Positions 9,724-19,856 of a DNA stretch of 56,927 nucleotides are shown in pieces. This DNA is from Streptococcus sp. HSISM1. GTDB lineage: Bacteria > Bacillota > Bacilli > Lactobacillales > Streptococcaceae. A program made the position numbers and the translations under genes. The notes under the pieces were generated by a model that was given only the letters and a program-made list of their open reading frames with translations, was not told where the DNA came from and ran no database searches. Every line of letters begins with the position of its first letter. Within the stretch, counting starts at the first letter, position 1. The stretch is taken from NCBI RefSeq assembly GCF_000448565.1, contig NZ_CM002128.1, positions 1,827,368 to 1,884,294 on the forward strand, read 5' to 3'.

Positions 9724-11163
9724 ATGACATACGAAGTTAAATCTCTTAATGAAGAATGTGGTATTTTTGGGATCTGGGGACACCCAGATGCTGCAAAACT
9801 GACTTATTTCGGATTACACAGTCTTCAACACCGTGGTCAAGAAGGGGCAGGGATCCTTTCGAATGATGCGGGTCAATTAAAACGGTATCGTGACACGGGG
9901 CTTCTCTCAGAAGTATTTCGAAATCCTGCTAACTTGGATAAGTTAACAGGAACGGGAGCGATTGGCCATGTTCGCTATGCGACAGCTGGGGAAGCTTCGG
10001 TGGATAACATCCAACCCTTCCTCTTTCGCTTTCATGATACCCAGTTTGGACTGGCCCATAACGGGAATTTGACCAATGCCAAGTCCCTTAAACGGGAGTT
10101 GGAAAATAACGGAGCGATCTTTAGCTCAACTTCTGATTCAGAAATCTTGGCCCACTTGATTCGTCGGAGCCACAACCCTTCTTTCATGGGTAAGGTGAAA
10201 GAAGCCCTGAATACGGTGAAAGGTGGATTTGCTTACCTTCTCATGCTGGAAGATAAGCTGATTGCGGCCTTGGATCCAAATGGTTTCCGTCCTCTTTCGA
10301 TTGGGAAAATGGCCAATGGCGCTATCGTAGTTTCCTCTGAAACCTGTGCCTTTGAAGTGGTTGGTGCTGAGTGGATCCGCGATGTGAATCCAGGTGAAGT
10401 CGTGATCATCGATGATAACGGCATCACTTACGATAACTATACAACGGACACCCAATTGGCTGTTTGTTCGATGGAGTATATCTACTTTGCCCGCCCGGAC
10501 TCCAATATTCAAGGGGTCAATGTCCATACAGCTCGTAAACGTATGGGGGCTCAATTGGCACGTGAATTTAAACATGAAGCAGATATTGTGGTCGGTGTAC
10601 CTAACTCCTCACTTAGTGCAGCTATGGGATTTGCGGAAGAATCCGGCCTACCAAATGAAATGGGCTTGATTAAAAACCAATACACCCAACGGACCTTTAT
10701 TCAACCGACACAAGAATTACGTGAGCAAGGGGTTCGGATGAAGCTCTCTGCCGTATCCGGTGTCGTGAAAGGCAAACGGGTTGTCATGATTGATGATTCT
10801 ATCGTACGTGGGACAACATCACGTCGGATTGTGAAGTTATTGAAAGAAGCAGGGGCTACAGAAGTCCATGTGGCAATCGCAAGTCCAGCTCTGGCTTATC
10901 CATGTTTCTACGGGATCGATATTCAAACACGTAAGGAATTGATTGCTGCCAATCATACAGTAGAGGAAACACGCGATATCATTGGTGCAGATAGCTTGAC
11001 GTATTTGTCAATCGATGGCTTGGTTGATTCTATTGGAATTGATACAGATGCCCCAAATGGCGGTCTTTGTGTGGCTTACTTTGATGGAAAATATCCAACG
11101 CCTTTGTATGACTACGAAGAACGCTATGTGGAAAGTTTGAAAGAACATACTTCTTTCTATTAA
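9724..11163 (+). CDS. purF: Amidophosphoribosyltransferase PurF
   Basis: 479 aa. It makes 5-phosphoribosylamine from PRPP and glutamine, the committed step of purine synthesis. An 11-residue propeptide precedes the N-terminal nucleophile Cys12 (EECGIFGIWGH), as in Bacillus-type PurF. The glutaminase domain contains HRGQEGAG and GHVRYATAG. The PRPP-binding loop VVMIDDSIVRGTTSRR lies in the C-terminal domain. It starts 12 bp after purL. The space to purM is unusually long and structured. Confidence 0.96.
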   Translation: MTYEVKSLNEECGIFGIWGHPDAAKLTYFGLHSLQHRGQEGAGILSNDAGQLKRYRDTGLLSEVFRNPANLDKLTGTGAIGHVRYATAGEASVDNIQPFLFRFHDTQFGLAHNGNLTNAKSLKRELENNGAIFSSTSDSEILAHLIRRSHNPSFMGKVKEALNTVKGGFAYLLMLEDKLIAALDPNGFRPLSIGKMANGAIVVSSETCAFEVVGAEWIRDVNPGEVVIIDDNGITYDNYTTDTQLAVCSMEYIYFARPDSNIQGVNVHTARKRMGAQLAREFKHEADIVVGVPNSSLSAAMGFAEESGLPNEMGLIKNQYTQRTFIQPTQELREQGVRMKLSAVSGVVKGKRVVMIDDSIVRGTTSRRIVKLLKEAGATEVHVAIASPALAYPCFYGIDIQTRKELIAANHTVEETRDIIGADSLTYLSIDGLVDSIGIDTDAPNGGLCVAYFDGKYPTPLYDYEERYVESLKEHTSFY

Positions 11164-11194
11164 GAGCAGTGCAAAAGAAAAGGAATGAAACAAA

Positions 11195-11373
11195 TGACAA
11201 ATAAAAATGCTGATGCTCCACGTCTCACTACTGACTAAAAGCTAAAGCATTTGTCAGTAGACGCTTTGCCCTATTGGACCAAAGCTAGAGACCTGACTAG
11301 TATTTTTAGATAAAATAATTGTTTATCTAAAAATACGTCGCACTCTTTCTCAAAAAAAGAAAAGGATTAAAAA
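11195..11373 (+). repeat. purF-purM spacer with duplicated purM start and three hairpins
   Basis: The purM ribosome site and first codons occur twice: about 11172-11210 and again at 11350-11389. The upstream copy would read MTNKNADAPRLTTD and stop. Between the copies lie three hairpins: CTACTGAC/GTCAGTAG (11228-11260), GCTTTG/CAAAGC (about 11263-11285, with CCCTATTGGAC in the loop) and a perfect 15-bp stem GTATTTTTAGATAAA (11300-11314) with its complement (11322-11336). The CCCTATTGGAC string recurs in the repeat at about 56319-56329. The layout looks like an insertion that duplicated its target. Confidence 0.65.
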
Positions 11374-12396
11374 ATGACAAATAAGAATGCATACGCTCAA
11401 TCTGGTGTAGACGTTGAAGCAGGTTATGAAGTTGTTGAACGGATCAAAAAACACGTGGCTCGTACGGAACGCGCAGGTGTTATGGGAGCTCTCGGTGGCT
11501 TCGGTGGCATGTTTGACCTTTCAAAAACAGGTGTCAAAGAGCCCGTTTTGATCTCAGGTACAGATGGTGTCGGTACTAAACTCATGCTGGCTATTAAGTA
11601 CGACAAACACGATACGATCGGTCAAGACTGTGTGGCTATGTGTGTTAACGATATCATCGCTGCAGGTGCGGAGCCCCTTTACTTCCTTGACTATATCGCA
11701 ACTGGTAAAAATGAACCTGCTAAATTAGAGCAAGTCGTTGCTGGTGTTGCAGAAGGTTGTGTGCAGGCTGGTGCAGCCCTTATCGGTGGAGAAACGGCTG
11801 AAATGCCTGGTATGTATGGTGAAGATGACTATGATTTGGCTGGGTTTGCTGTCGGTGTTGCAGAAAAATCTCAAATCATTGACGGTTCAAAAGTAGCTGA
11901 AGGGGATGTGATTCTTGGACTTGCTTCAAGCGGTATCCACTCAAATGGTTACTCACTTGTTCGTCGTGTCTTTGCGGATTACACAGGTGAAGAAGTTCTC
12001 CCAGAATTGGAAGGGGAGAAACTTAAAGACGTTCTTTTGGAGCCAACTCGTATCTACGTCAAAGCAGCATTGCCACTCATCAAAGAAGAATTGGTCAACG
12101 GAATTGCCCACATCACAGGTGGTGGTTTCATCGAAAATGTACCACGTATGTTCTCAGATGACTTGGCTGCTGAAATTGACGAAAGCAAAGTCCCAGTTCT
12201 TCCAATTTTCAAAGCTCTTGAAAAATATGGCCAAATTAAACATGAAGAAATGTTTGAAATCTTCAACATGGGGATTGGTCTCATGCTTGCAGTGAAGCCA
12301 GAAAATGTGGAACGTGTCAAAGAACTTCTTGACGAACCTGTTTATGAAATCGGTCGGATTGTGAAGAAAGATGGCACAAGTGTGGTGATTAAATAA
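11374..12396 (+). CDS. purM: Phosphoribosylformylglycinamidine cyclo-ligase PurM
   Basis: 340 aa. It closes the imidazole ring, converting FGAM and ATP to AIR. Recognised by [16 protein letters not shown] at the N-terminus, [13 protein letters not shown], the conserved [16 protein letters not shown] and [14 protein letters not shown]. Length is normal. AAAAGGATT lies upstream of the ATG. The stop codon overlaps the purN start (TAATG), giving tight coupling. Confidence 0.97.
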   Translation: MTNKNAYAQSGVDVEAGYEVVERIKKHVARTERAGVMGALGGFGGMFDLSKTGVKEPVLISGTDGVGTKLMLAIKYDKHDTIGQDCVAMCVNDIIAAGAEPLYFLDYIATGKNEPAKLEQVVAGVAEGCVQAGAALIGGETAEMPGMYGEDDYDLAGFAVGVAEKSQIIDGSKVAEGDVILGLASSGIHSNGYSLVRRVFADYTGEEVLPELEGEKLKDVLLEPTRIYVKAALPLIKEELVNGIAHITGGGFIENVPRMFSDDLAAEIDESKVPVLPIFKALEKYGQIKHEEMFEIFNMGIGLMLAVKPENVERVKELLDEPVYEIGRIVKKDGTSVVIK

Positions 12397-12950
12397 TGGC
12401 TAAAAAAATTGCTGTTTTTGCCTCTGGCAACGGCTCAAACTTTCAGGTGATTGCAGAACAATTTCCAGTAGAATTTGTCTTTTCAGATCATCGTGATGCC
12501 TATGTCTTAGAACGTGCCAAAAACCTTGGCGTGGTGAGCCATGCCTTTGAACTCAAGGAATTTGGCAATAAAGTAGCTTATGAAGAAGCTATCGTCAAAC
12601 TCTTGGATGAACACCAGATTGATTTGGTTTGTTTGGCCGGTTATATGAAAATCGTTGGCCCAACCTTGCTAGCAGCTTATGAAGGCCGTATCATCAATAT
12701 TCACCCGGCTTATCTCCCTGAATTTCCAGGTGCTCATGGTATTGAAGATGCTTGGAATGCAGGTGTTGCTGAGAGCGGTGTGACCATTCACTGGGTGGAT
12801 TCTGGTGTTGATACCGGTAAGGTTATCAAACAAGTCCGTGTGCCACGTCTTGAAGGGGATACCCTTGATACTTTCGAGACGCGCATCCACGAAACAGAGT
12901 ACAAGCTCTATCCAGAAGTCTTGGAACGTTTGGGAGTAGCACGAAAATAA
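12396..12950 (+). CDS. purN: Phosphoribosylglycinamide formyltransferase PurN
   Basis: 184 aa. It transfers a formyl group from 10-formyl-THF to GAR. FASGNGSNFQ binds the phosphate. The catalytic Asn, His and Asp are visible in INIHPAYLPEFPG and HWVDSGVDTG. It overlaps the purM stop by one base. Confidence 0.95.
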   Translation: MAKKIAVFASGNGSNFQVIAEQFPVEFVFSDHRDAYVLERAKNLGVVSHAFELKEFGNKVAYEEAIVKLLDEHQIDLVCLAGYMKIVGPTLLAAYEGRIINIHPAYLPEFPGAHGIEDAWNAGVAESGVTIHWVDSGVDTGKVIKQVRVPRLEGDTLDTFETRIHETEYKLYPEVLERLGVARK

Positions 12951-13025
12951 GGAAGCCATTGATCGGAAAAAACATTTTCGACTGTAGCTGATAAAGAACT
13001 TTTTTAAAAAAGGAAAAGAAAGAAA

Positions 13026-14573
13026 ATGACTAAACGCGCACTAATTAGTGTTTCAGACAAAGCGGGCATTGTTGAATTTGCCCAAGAACTCAAAAAACTA
13101 GGTTGGGACATCATCTCGACAGGTGGGACCAAAGTTGCCCTTGATAATGCTGGGGTAGACACCATTGCCATCGATGATGTGACTGGTTTCCCAGAAATGA
13201 TGGACGGTCGTGTGAAGACTCTCCACCCAAATATCCACGGTGGTCTCCTCGCTCGTCGTGACCTTGATAGCCACCTAGAGGCTGCTAAGGACAACAAGAT
13301 CGAATTGATCGACCTTGTTGTGGTCAACCTTTACCCATTCAAGGAAACTATCCTCAAGCCAGATGTGACTTATGCGGATGCGGTGGAGAATATCGATATC
13401 GGTGGGCCATCTATGCTTCGTTCGGCAGCGAAGAACCACGCTAGCGTAACAGTTGTGGTAGATCCTGCTGACTATGCTGTGGTTTTGGACGAATTGGCAG
13501 CCAACGGCGAAACAAGTTACGAAACTCGCCAACGTTTGGCAGCGAAAGTCTTCCGCCACACAGCAGCCTATGATGCTTTGATCGCAGAATACTTCACAGC
13601 TCAAGTGGGTGAAAGTAAACCTGAAAAACTTACTTTGACTTATGATCTCAAGCAACCAATGCGTTACGGGGAAAATCCTCAACAAGACGCAGACTTCTAC
13701 CAAAAAGCTTTGCCAACGGATTACTCTATCGCTTCAGCGAAACAGTTGAACGGTAAAGAATTGTCCTTCAACAATATCCGTGACGCTGATGCCGCTATCC
13801 GGATTATCCGTGACTTTAAAGACCGTCCAACAGTTGTGGCTCTCAAACACATGAACCCATGTGGTATCGGTCAAGCTGACGACATCGAAACAGCTTGGGA
13901 CTATGCTTATGAATCTGACCCAGTATCCATCTTCGGTGGTATTGTCGTTCTCAACCGTGAAGTAGACGCTGCGACAGCTAAGAAGATGCACGGTGTGTTC
14001 CTTGAAATCATCATTGCACCAAGCTATTCTGACGAAGCGCTTGAAATCTTGACAACTAAGAAGAAAAACTTGCGGATTCTTGAGCTACCATTTGACGCTC
14101 AAGATGCTAGTGAAGTGGAAGCAGAATACACTGGTGTTGTTGGTGGTCTCCTGGTTCAAAACCAAGACGTGGTGAAAGAAAGCCCAGCTGACTGGCAAGT
14201 GGTGACGAAACGCCAACCAACTGAGACAGAAGCGACAGCTCTTGAGTTTGCTTGGAAAGCTATCAAGTATGTGAAATCAAATGGTATCATCGTGACCAAC
14301 AACCACATGACACTTGGTGTTGGCCCAGGTCAAACCAATCGTGTGGCTTCAGTCCGTATCGCTATTGATCAAGCTAAAGACCGTCTTGACGGCGCTGTTC
14401 TTGCTTCCGATGCCTTCTTCCCATTTGCGGATAACGTGGAAGAAATCGCCAAAGCAGGGATTAAAGCGATCATCCAACCAGGCGGATCAGTCCGTGACCA
14501 AGAGTCTATTGAAGCGGCTGATAAACATGGTTTGACAATGATCTTTACAGGAGTTAGACATTTTAGACATTAA
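13026..14573 (+). CDS. purH: Bifunctional PurH (AICAR transformylase / IMP cyclohydrolase)
   Basis: 515 aa. It performs the last two steps to IMP. The N-terminal methylglyoxal-synthase-like domain contains [24 protein letters not shown] and [15 protein letters not shown]. The AICAR transformylase domain contains [11 protein letters not shown] and the catalytic KHMNPCG segment. Length is normal. It is preceded by 75 bp with no gene and followed by a bidirectional terminator shared with the reverse-strand CHAP gene. Confidence 0.97.
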   Translation: MTKRALISVSDKAGIVEFAQELKKLGWDIISTGGTKVALDNAGVDTIAIDDVTGFPEMMDGRVKTLHPNIHGGLLARRDLDSHLEAAKDNKIELIDLVVVNLYPFKETILKPDVTYADAVENIDIGGPSMLRSAAKNHASVTVVVDPADYAVVLDELAANGETSYETRQRLAAKVFRHTAAYDALIAEYFTAQVGESKPEKLTLTYDLKQPMRYGENPQQDADFYQKALPTDYSIASAKQLNGKELSFNNIRDADAAIRIIRDFKDRPTVVALKHMNPCGIGQADDIETAWDYAYESDPVSIFGGIVVLNREVDAATAKKMHGVFLEIIIAPSYSDEALEILTTKKKNLRILELPFDAQDASEVEAEYTGVVGGLLVQNQDVVKESPADWQVVTKRQPTETEATALEFAWKAIKYVKSNGIIVTNNHMTLGVGPGQTNRVASVRIAIDQAKDRLDGAVLASDAFFPFADNVEEIAKAGIKAIIQPGGSVRDQESIEAADKHGLTMIFTGVRHFRH

Positions 14574-14575
14574 TC

Positions 14576-14611
14576 AAAAAAGGCACTCATTCAATGATGA
14601 GTGTCTTTTCT
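14576..14611. terminator. Bidirectional terminator between purH and the CHAP gene
   Basis: AAAAGGCACTCAT pairs with ATGAGTGTCTTTT across a short loop. A- and T-rich flanks make it usable on both strands for these convergent genes. Confidence 0.85.
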
Positions 14612-14627
14612 GCTGGTTATGAAGGCC

Positions 14628-15647
14628 TTAATCTGGGTAGATGTAGGTGACAGTTCCCCAGATGGGGTTGGTTGGATCGAACCAACCGCGGAAGTTGTCG
14701 ATATAGCGATGGCCGTTGTAGTTCGCCTCTTGGATCTGAATTTTTTGGTTATGTTCGACGTCTGTAACCAAGGCGACATGGCCATATCCCCCATCATCCC
14801 AACAGGCGATGGCACCGACCTCTGGAGTGTCTCCTGTCCGGAATCCAGCAGCGCGTGCGCTAGCTGCCCACATGCCGCCATTTCCCCACCAGTTGTGGGC
14901 CCAAGGGGCTAATTCTTTGGCTCCCCAGGTGCACTCACCGATCGGATAGGTGTTTCCCGGATGTGTAGCGAGTGGAGTGAGCTTTGGCTTTGCCTTTTCT
15001 ACTTGAAATGTAGTGGGGAATAGCCCTTTTAGTTGTCCCTGGCTTTTCTGATAGACATGTAGGTGAAATAGCCCGCTTCCCTTGTGTTTTTGAGCTTGAA
15101 AGCGCAGTTGGAAATGTCCAGGTGCGACCTTCTTTGCTGGATACCAGACCAGATCATCTTGCCCATTTTCTTCAGACCAGATGGGGAAGACAATCTCGTC
15201 AACGTCTTCGAACAACTTTAGGTCTACCTCAAATTCTTGTTGGGAGATGGGTGTGATCGTAATCTTTGGCTGGGAGGAAGCCAGGTCTTTTTGCTGGACG
15301 CTAGTCGTGAGAGGGTAAAGACCGGTTAGCTGTTCATTTGCCTCCACTCCATAGACATGGACATGATAAAGTCCGGCTTGATCAGAATGGTTGGTCAATG
15401 GCACTTGTAGGTCAAATCCCTTGTCACTGCGTTCCACAGGATACCAAATCAGGTCATCCTGGTCATTTTGGTCAGACCAGACGGGAACTTGGATCTTTTG
15501 ATACTTATCCGGGACGTTTCCAAGATGAATCACCAGCTGCCCTTTTTCGGCATAGATGGCATTGGTTGCTTGATCTGCATGGGTAATAGAGGCTTGCATC
15601 CCCCATGTCGCACAAGTCAGTAATACAAATTTTTTGATCGTTTGCAT
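14628..15647 (-). CDS. Secreted CHAP-domain cell-wall hydrolase with two Bsp-type repeats
   Basis: 339 aa from ATG 15647, which has AAAAGGAG just upstream; the in-frame TTG at 15665 would place that ribosome site inside the gene. Residues 1-24 are a signal peptide (ending ITHA). Two related repeats follow, each built around [16 protein letters not shown] or [16 protein letters not shown] and HVHVYG or HLHVYQ. These look like the GBS Bsp-like repeat family. The C-terminal CHAP domain has the nucleophile Cys in [14 protein letters not shown], the His in [11 protein letters not shown] and the acid/amide residue in IQEANYNG. It probably cleaves peptidoglycan amide bonds during growth or division. 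It is reversed inside the purine cluster, between purH and purD. Confidence 0.88.
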   Translation of the reverse strand: MQTIKKFVLLTCATWGMQASITHADQATNAIYAEKGQLVIHLGNVPDKYQKIQVPVWSDQNDQDDLIWYPVERSDKGFDLQVPLTNHSDQAGLYHVHVYGVEANEQLTGLYPLTTSVQQKDLASSQPKITITPISQQEFEVDLKLFEDVDEIVFPIWSEENGQDDLVWYPAKKVAPGHFQLRFQAQKHKGSGLFHLHVYQKSQGQLKGLFPTTFQVEKAKPKLTPLATHPGNTYPIGECTWGAKELAPWAHNWWGNGGMWAASARAAGFRTGDTPEVGAIACWDDGGYGHVALVTDVEHNQKIQIQEANYNGHRYIDNFRGWFDPTNPIWGTVTYIYPD

Positions 15648-15792
15648 AATACTCCTTTTCGTCAATTAGTAGGTCTCACCTATACTATTCGGAAAAAAAT
15701 GAGAAATAGGAGAAAATAGCAAAAAATGTTTGGATTCTACTGGAAATAGGAGACTTTTGCTGAAATCATTAGAATAAAACGAACGATTATGA

Positions 15793-15798
15793 TATAAT
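15793..15798 (+). promoter_or_regulatory. Extended -10 promoter of purD
   Basis: TGATATAAT with the hexamer at 15793-15798 gives purD its own promoter, as expected because the CHAP gene breaks the pur operon. AAAACGAACGATT at about 15775-15787 is a weak PurR-box-like match (about 11 of 13). Confidence 0.55.
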
Positions 15799-15829
15799 TT
15801 AATAAAATAATTCGCAAAAGAGGTTCGAG

Positions 15830-17095
15830 ATGAAACTTTTGGTTGTTGGATCTGGCGGTCGTGAGCATGCGATTGCCAAGAAATTGTTGGAGTCTAGAGA
15901 CGTTGAGCAGGTTTTTGTGGCTCCTGGTAATGATGGGATGCGATTAGATGGTCTGGATTTGATCAATATTGGAATTTCCGAACATTCTAAGCTGATTGAC
16001 TTCGCAAAAGTCAACGATATTGCTTGGACCTTTATCGGCCCAGATGATGCCCTTGCAGCTGGAATCGTGAATGATTTCAATGTAGCTGGTCTAAAGGCTT
16101 TTGGTCCGACCAAGGCTGCGGCTGAGCTGGAGTGGTCTAAGGATTTCGCTAAGGAAATCATGGTCAAATACGACGTTCCGACAGCAGCCTATGGCACATT
16201 TTCCGACTTTGAGGAAGCCAAGGCCTACATCGAGGAGAAAGGTGCTCCAATCGTCGTCAAGGCAGACGGATTGGCCCTAGGTAAAGGTGTCGTCGTTGCG
16301 GAGACAGTGGAGCAAGCCGTCGAAGCGGCTCACGAGATGCTTTTGGACAATAAATTCGGTGATTCAGGTGCGCGCGTGGTCATCGAGGAATTCCTAGACG
16401 GGGAAGAGTTTTCACTCTTTGCCTTTGTCAATGGTGATAAGTTCTACATTATGCCAACGGCACAGGACCACAAACGTGCCTACGATGGCGACAAAGGCCC
16501 TAACACTGGCGGGATGGGTGCCTATGCGCCAGTTCCTCACTTGCCACAGAGCGTGGTTGACACAGCGGTTGACACCATTGTTAAGCCAGTTCTTGAAGGC
16601 ATGATCAAAGAAGGTCGTCCGTATCTTGGTGTCCTTTACGCGGGGCTAATCTTGACAGCTGATGGACCGAAAGTCATCGAGTTCAACTCTCGTTTTGGAG
16701 ATCCTGAAACGCAAATTATCTTGCCTCGTTTGACATCTGACTTTGCACAAAACATCACTGACATTTTGGAAGGCAAAGAGCCAGCCATCACTTGGACGGA
16801 TAAGGGTGTGACATTGGGCGTGGTTGTGGCCTCAAACGGCTACCCACTCGCTTATGAGAAAGGTGTCAAGCTTCCAGCCAAGACAGACGGCGATATCATC
16901 ACTTACTATGCCGGTGCTAAATTCGCTGAAAACGGGCAAGACCTCCTCTCAAACGGCGGACGCGTTTATATGCTAGTCACAACAGCAGATACTGTCAAAG
17001 ACGGCCAAAACATCATCTACAACGAACTCAACAAACAAAACACAGAAGGCCTATTCTACCGAAACGACATTGGAAGCAAAGCGATAAAAGATTAA
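15830..17095 (+). CDS. purD: Phosphoribosylamine-glycine ligase PurD
   Basis: 421 aa, ATP-grasp enzyme making GAR from phosphoribosylamine, glycine and ATP. N-terminal VVGSGGREHAIAKKL, central VVKADGLALGKGVVVA, GPNTGGMGAYAPVP and EFNSRFGDPETQ are diagnostic. The start has AGAGGTTCGAG upstream. It is followed by a 235-bp spacer full of hairpins before purE. Confidence 0.97.
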   Translation: MKLLVVGSGGREHAIAKKLLESRDVEQVFVAPGNDGMRLDGLDLINIGISEHSKLIDFAKVNDIAWTFIGPDDALAAGIVNDFNVAGLKAFGPTKAAAELEWSKDFAKEIMVKYDVPTAAYGTFSDFEEAKAYIEEKGAPIVVKADGLALGKGVVVAETVEQAVEAAHEMLLDNKFGDSGARVVIEEFLDGEEFSLFAFVNGDKFYIMPTAQDHKRAYDGDKGPNTGGMGAYAPVPHLPQSVVDTAVDTIVKPVLEGMIKEGRPYLGVLYAGLILTADGPKVIEFNSRFGDPETQIILPRLTSDFAQNITDILEGKEPAITWTDKGVTLGVVVASNGYPLAYEKGVKLPAKTDGDIITYYAGAKFAENGQDLLSNGGRVYMLVTTADTVKDGQNIIYNELNKQNTEGLFYRNDIGSKAIKD

Positions 17096-17115
17096 CAGAT
17101 ACTATATTTGTCAAT

Positions 17116-17315
17116 GGCGAGCGAAAGCGAGCCAAAGTAAGATAATGGTCGCTTAATTTGCGAGCGTTAGCGAGCTAGTATAGGATAATCGTCGCAGTAG
17201 TGGAACTCCTAGTAGCAGAGCTACTAGGAGCGGAAAACTGGAGACTCAGGCTCCAGTTTTAGTAATGGAACGCCACAGGCGGTCGCTTACGTCCGCACTA
17301 CAATAGACGATTATC
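17116..17315. repeat. Hairpin-rich repeat element between purD and purE
   Basis: A near-identical 37-40-bp unit occurs twice in tandem (about 17116-17152 and 17159-17195), each with the pattern GCGAGCG-N3-GCGAGC and ending GATAATSGTCGC. Next come two perfect 10-bp-stem hairpins: CTCCTAGTAG/CTACTAGGAG (17206-17230) and AAAACTGGAG/CTCCAGTTTT (17234-17260). The block is bounded by inverted ends GATAATCGTC (17184-17193) and GACGATTATC (17306-17315), which resembles a small non-autonomous mobile element. No reading frame is present. Confidence 0.7.
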
Positions 17316-17330
17316 AAAAAAGGAGAATAA

Positions 17331-17819
17331 ATGAAACCAGTAATTTCCATTATCATGGGCTCAAAATCTGACTGGGCAACCATGCAAAAAGCTGCTGAAG
17401 TCCTCGACAACTTCGGCGTCGCTTACGAAAAGAAAGTTGTTTCCGCACACCGTACACCAGACCTCATGTTCAAACATGCGGAAGAAGCACGTAGCCGTGG
17501 CATCAAGGTCATCATCGCGGGTGCAGGTGGTGCAGCTCACTTGCCAGGGATGGTTGCTGCTAAAACAACCCTTCCAGTTATTGGCGTACCCGTCAAGTCT
17601 CGTGCCCTTAGCGGTGTGGATTCACTTTATTCCATCGTTCAGATGCCAGGTGGGGTACCTGTCGCAACCATGGCGATCGGTGAAGCTGGAGCGACTAACG
17701 CGGCCCTCTTTGCCCTCCGTCTTCTTTCGGTAGAGGACCAGGCTATTGCGACAGCATTGGCAGATTTTGCTGAAGAACAAGGAAAAATTGCAGAGGAGTC
17801 TACAAATGAGCTCAACTAA
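17331..17819 (+). CDS. purE: N5-CAIR mutase PurE
   Basis: 162 aa. It moves the carboxyl group of N5-CAIR to give CAIR. Class I PurE features are [23 protein letters not shown] and the loop [21 protein letters not shown] lies upstream of the start. Its 3' end overlaps purK by 14 bp, matching the functional pairing of PurK (makes N5-CAIR) with PurE. Confidence 0.97.
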   Translation: MKPVISIIMGSKSDWATMQKAAEVLDNFGVAYEKKVVSAHRTPDLMFKHAEEARSRGIKVIIAGAGGAAHLPGMVAAKTTLPVIGVPVKSRALSGVDSLYSIVQMPGGVPVATMAIGEAGATNAALFALRLLSVEDQAIATALADFAEEQGKIAEESTNELN

Positions 17820-18897
17820 AATCATTGGGATCATCGGTGGTGGCCAGCTCGGTCAGATGATGGCGATCTCAGCTATCTACATGGGGCACAAGGTTATCGC
17901 CTTGGATCCAGCAGCTGATTGCCCAGCCTCTCGTGTGGCGGAAATCATCGTGGCCCCTTACGACGACGTGGATGCCCTTCGTCAGTTAGCAGATCGCTGT
18001 GATGTTCTCACTTATGAATTTGAAAATGTGGATGCTGACGGCCTTGACGCTGTTATCAAAGATGGACAACTCCCACAAGGGACAGACCTGCTTCGCATCT
18101 CCCAAAACCGAATCTTTGAGAAGGACTTTCTTTCCAAGAAGGCACAAGTCACTGTGGCCCCTTACAAGGTCGTGACCTCAAGCCAGGATTTGGCAGCTAT
18201 CGACCTCTCGAAAAACTATGTCCTCAAAACGGCGACCGGTGGCTACGATGGTCATGGTCAAAAGGTTATTCGTTCAGAAGCAGATTTGGAAGAAGCCTAT
18301 GCGTTAGCTGATTCAGCAGACTGTGTCTTGGAAAAATTTGTTAACTTTGACTTGGAGATTTCAGTCATTGTATCTGGTAATGGCAAGGACGTGACAGTCT
18401 TCCCTGTTCAGGAAAATATCCACCGCAACAACATTCTTTCAAAAACCATTGTGCCTGCTCGCATTTCAGAAAGTCTAGCTGAAAAAGCCAAAGCCATGGC
18501 AGTGCGAATAGCTGAACAACTCAACCTTTCTGGAACGCTATGTGTGGAAATGTTTGCGACAGCAGATGACATCATTGTCAACGAAATTGCGCCACGTCCA
18601 CACAATTCAGGGCATTATTCAATTGAAGCTTGCGACTTCTCCCAGTTTGATACCCACATCTTGGGTGTTCTCGGAGCGCCACTCCCAGCAATCAACCTTC
18701 ATTCGCCAGCTGTCATGCTCAATGTTCTCGGCCAACACGTCGAGGCTGCTGAAACATATGTGACAGAAAATCCAAGCGCCCACCTCCACTTATATGGTAA
18801 ACTAGAAGCAAAGCATAACCGCAAGATGGGGCATGTGACTTTGTTTAGTGATGTGCCAGATAATGTGGTTGAATTTGGGAAAGGGATTGATTTTTAA
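17806..18897 (+). CDS. purK: N5-carboxyaminoimidazole ribonucleotide synthase PurK
   Basis: 363 aa, ATP-grasp enzyme carboxylating AIR with bicarbonate. [12 protein letters not shown] is the N-terminal nucleotide-site motif, and [18 protein letters not shown] is the family signature. The open frame extends 60 bp further upstream, but ATG 17806 has GAGGAG before it and begins the conserved glycine-rich segment. It overlaps purE by 14 bp. Confidence 0.96.
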   Translation: MSSTKIIGIIGGGQLGQMMAISAIYMGHKVIALDPAADCPASRVAEIIVAPYDDVDALRQLADRCDVLTYEFENVDADGLDAVIKDGQLPQGTDLLRISQNRIFEKDFLSKKAQVTVAPYKVVTSSQDLAAIDLSKNYVLKTATGGYDGHGQKVIRSEADLEEAYALADSADCVLEKFVNFDLEISVIVSGNGKDVTVFPVQENIHRNNILSKTIVPARISESLAEKAKAMAVRIAEQLNLSGTLCVEMFATADDIIVNEIAPRPHNSGHYSIEACDFSQFDTHILGVLGAPLPAINLHSPAVMLNVLGQHVEAAETYVTENPSAHLHLYGKLEAKHNRKMGHVTLFSDVPDNVVEFGKGIDF

Positions 18898-19848
18898 GTG
18901 AAAATAGCGATTCTAGGACTCGGAGTGATCGGGACCACTTATGCCTACGCCTTTCAAAAAGCAGGCCATCAAGTGGAACACGTACTGAGAGATAGTAAGA
19001 AAAACAATGCACCGAAGGAGTTGTCAGTTGATCTGCTAGATGGTCGCTATCATTCCAAAGGTGAGAACAAGCATGATACCTATGAGGTTCATGTGGCCGA
19101 AGCTCATTCGGAATATGATTTTATTTTTCTCAGTGTGCGTCATGGACTTGTCAAAGAAGCTGTGGAGACCTTGCGAAAAAACAATATCAAAGGCACCCTT
19201 GTTTTCTTCTGTAATTTCTGGGATACTCGAAAAGAGGTCCAAGAGTGGGCAGGGGATTACGACTATATTTTGGCTTTTCCGACAGCGGGTGGTCACATGC
19301 AGGAGAACCATTTGGATGGTGTCTTGTTCGACCATTTAATGCTAGAAGGTGAGCAAAAAGCACACATTTCTAACTATGCTGATCTGACGGCTTTACTAGT
19401 TTCTGCAGATTTGAAGTGGGAAGTGCCTCATGATATGGTCGAGTGGATTTGGATTCACATGGCGATTAATGCAGGTGTCACTTCGACAGCAGCACGTTCA
19501 GGGAATCTGGAAAACCCAGAAGAACTGGCTTTGAATTTGATGAATAGTTCATCGGAATTATCATTAGCCATCAAGGCCATTCGAGAAGCTTTGAAAGTCG
19601 TAGAAGCGCGTGGCGTGAATTTGAAGCTTTATAAGGCAGAACTCTTACCCTACAAAATTCCCGCTTGGATAGCCGGCAAGGCCATGAAAGTCATGTTTGC
19701 GAAAAATGAGCTAACCCGAAAAATCATGACCTTGCACAATGACAAACAGGACATCTTCTATTGTTGTCAAAGTGTTTATCAGACTGGTCAGGAGTTAGGT
19801 GTGAAGATGCCTATTCTGGAAGCAAATATGAAGGGCATTTCGATTTAG
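18898..19848 (+). CDS. Ketopantoate-reductase-like NAD(P)-binding oxidoreductase
   Basis: 316 aa, GTG start immediately after the purK stop. The N-terminal Rossmann fold begins ILGLGVIGTTYAYAFQKAGH (GxGxxG), and the C-terminal half is helical as in the PanE/ApbA family. True PanE uses NADPH to reduce 2-ketopantoate. The conserved catalytic Lys/Asn/Asp set could not be placed with confidence, so the substrate is unknown. Being co-transcribed with purK and followed by a small conserved gene and purB suggests it rides in the purine operon rather than being part of pantothenate synthesis. Confidence 0.7.
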   Translation: MKIAILGLGVIGTTYAYAFQKAGHQVEHVLRDSKKNNAPKELSVDLLDGRYHSKGENKHDTYEVHVAEAHSEYDFIFLSVRHGLVKEAVETLRKNNIKGTLVFFCNFWDTRKEVQEWAGDYDYILAFPTAGGHMQENHLDGVLFDHLMLEGEQKAHISNYADLTALLVSADLKWEVPHDMVEWIWIHMAINAGVTSTAARSGNLENPEELALNLMNSSSELSLAIKAIREALKVVEARGVNLKLYKAELLPYKIPAWIAGKAMKVMFAKNELTRKIMTLHNDKQDIFYCCQSVYQTGQELGVKMPILEANMKGISI

Positions 19849-19856
19849 GAGGTTTT

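Noticed and set aside
14601-14912. Open frame of 103 codons opposite the CHAP gene.
   Set aside because: It overlaps the CHAP catalytic domain on the other strand, lacks a ribosome site and resembles no protein.
15684-15787. A PurR-box pair before purD.
   Set aside because: The two partial matches (about 10/13 and 11/13) point in opposite directions and are 90 bp apart, unlike the arrangement before purC.
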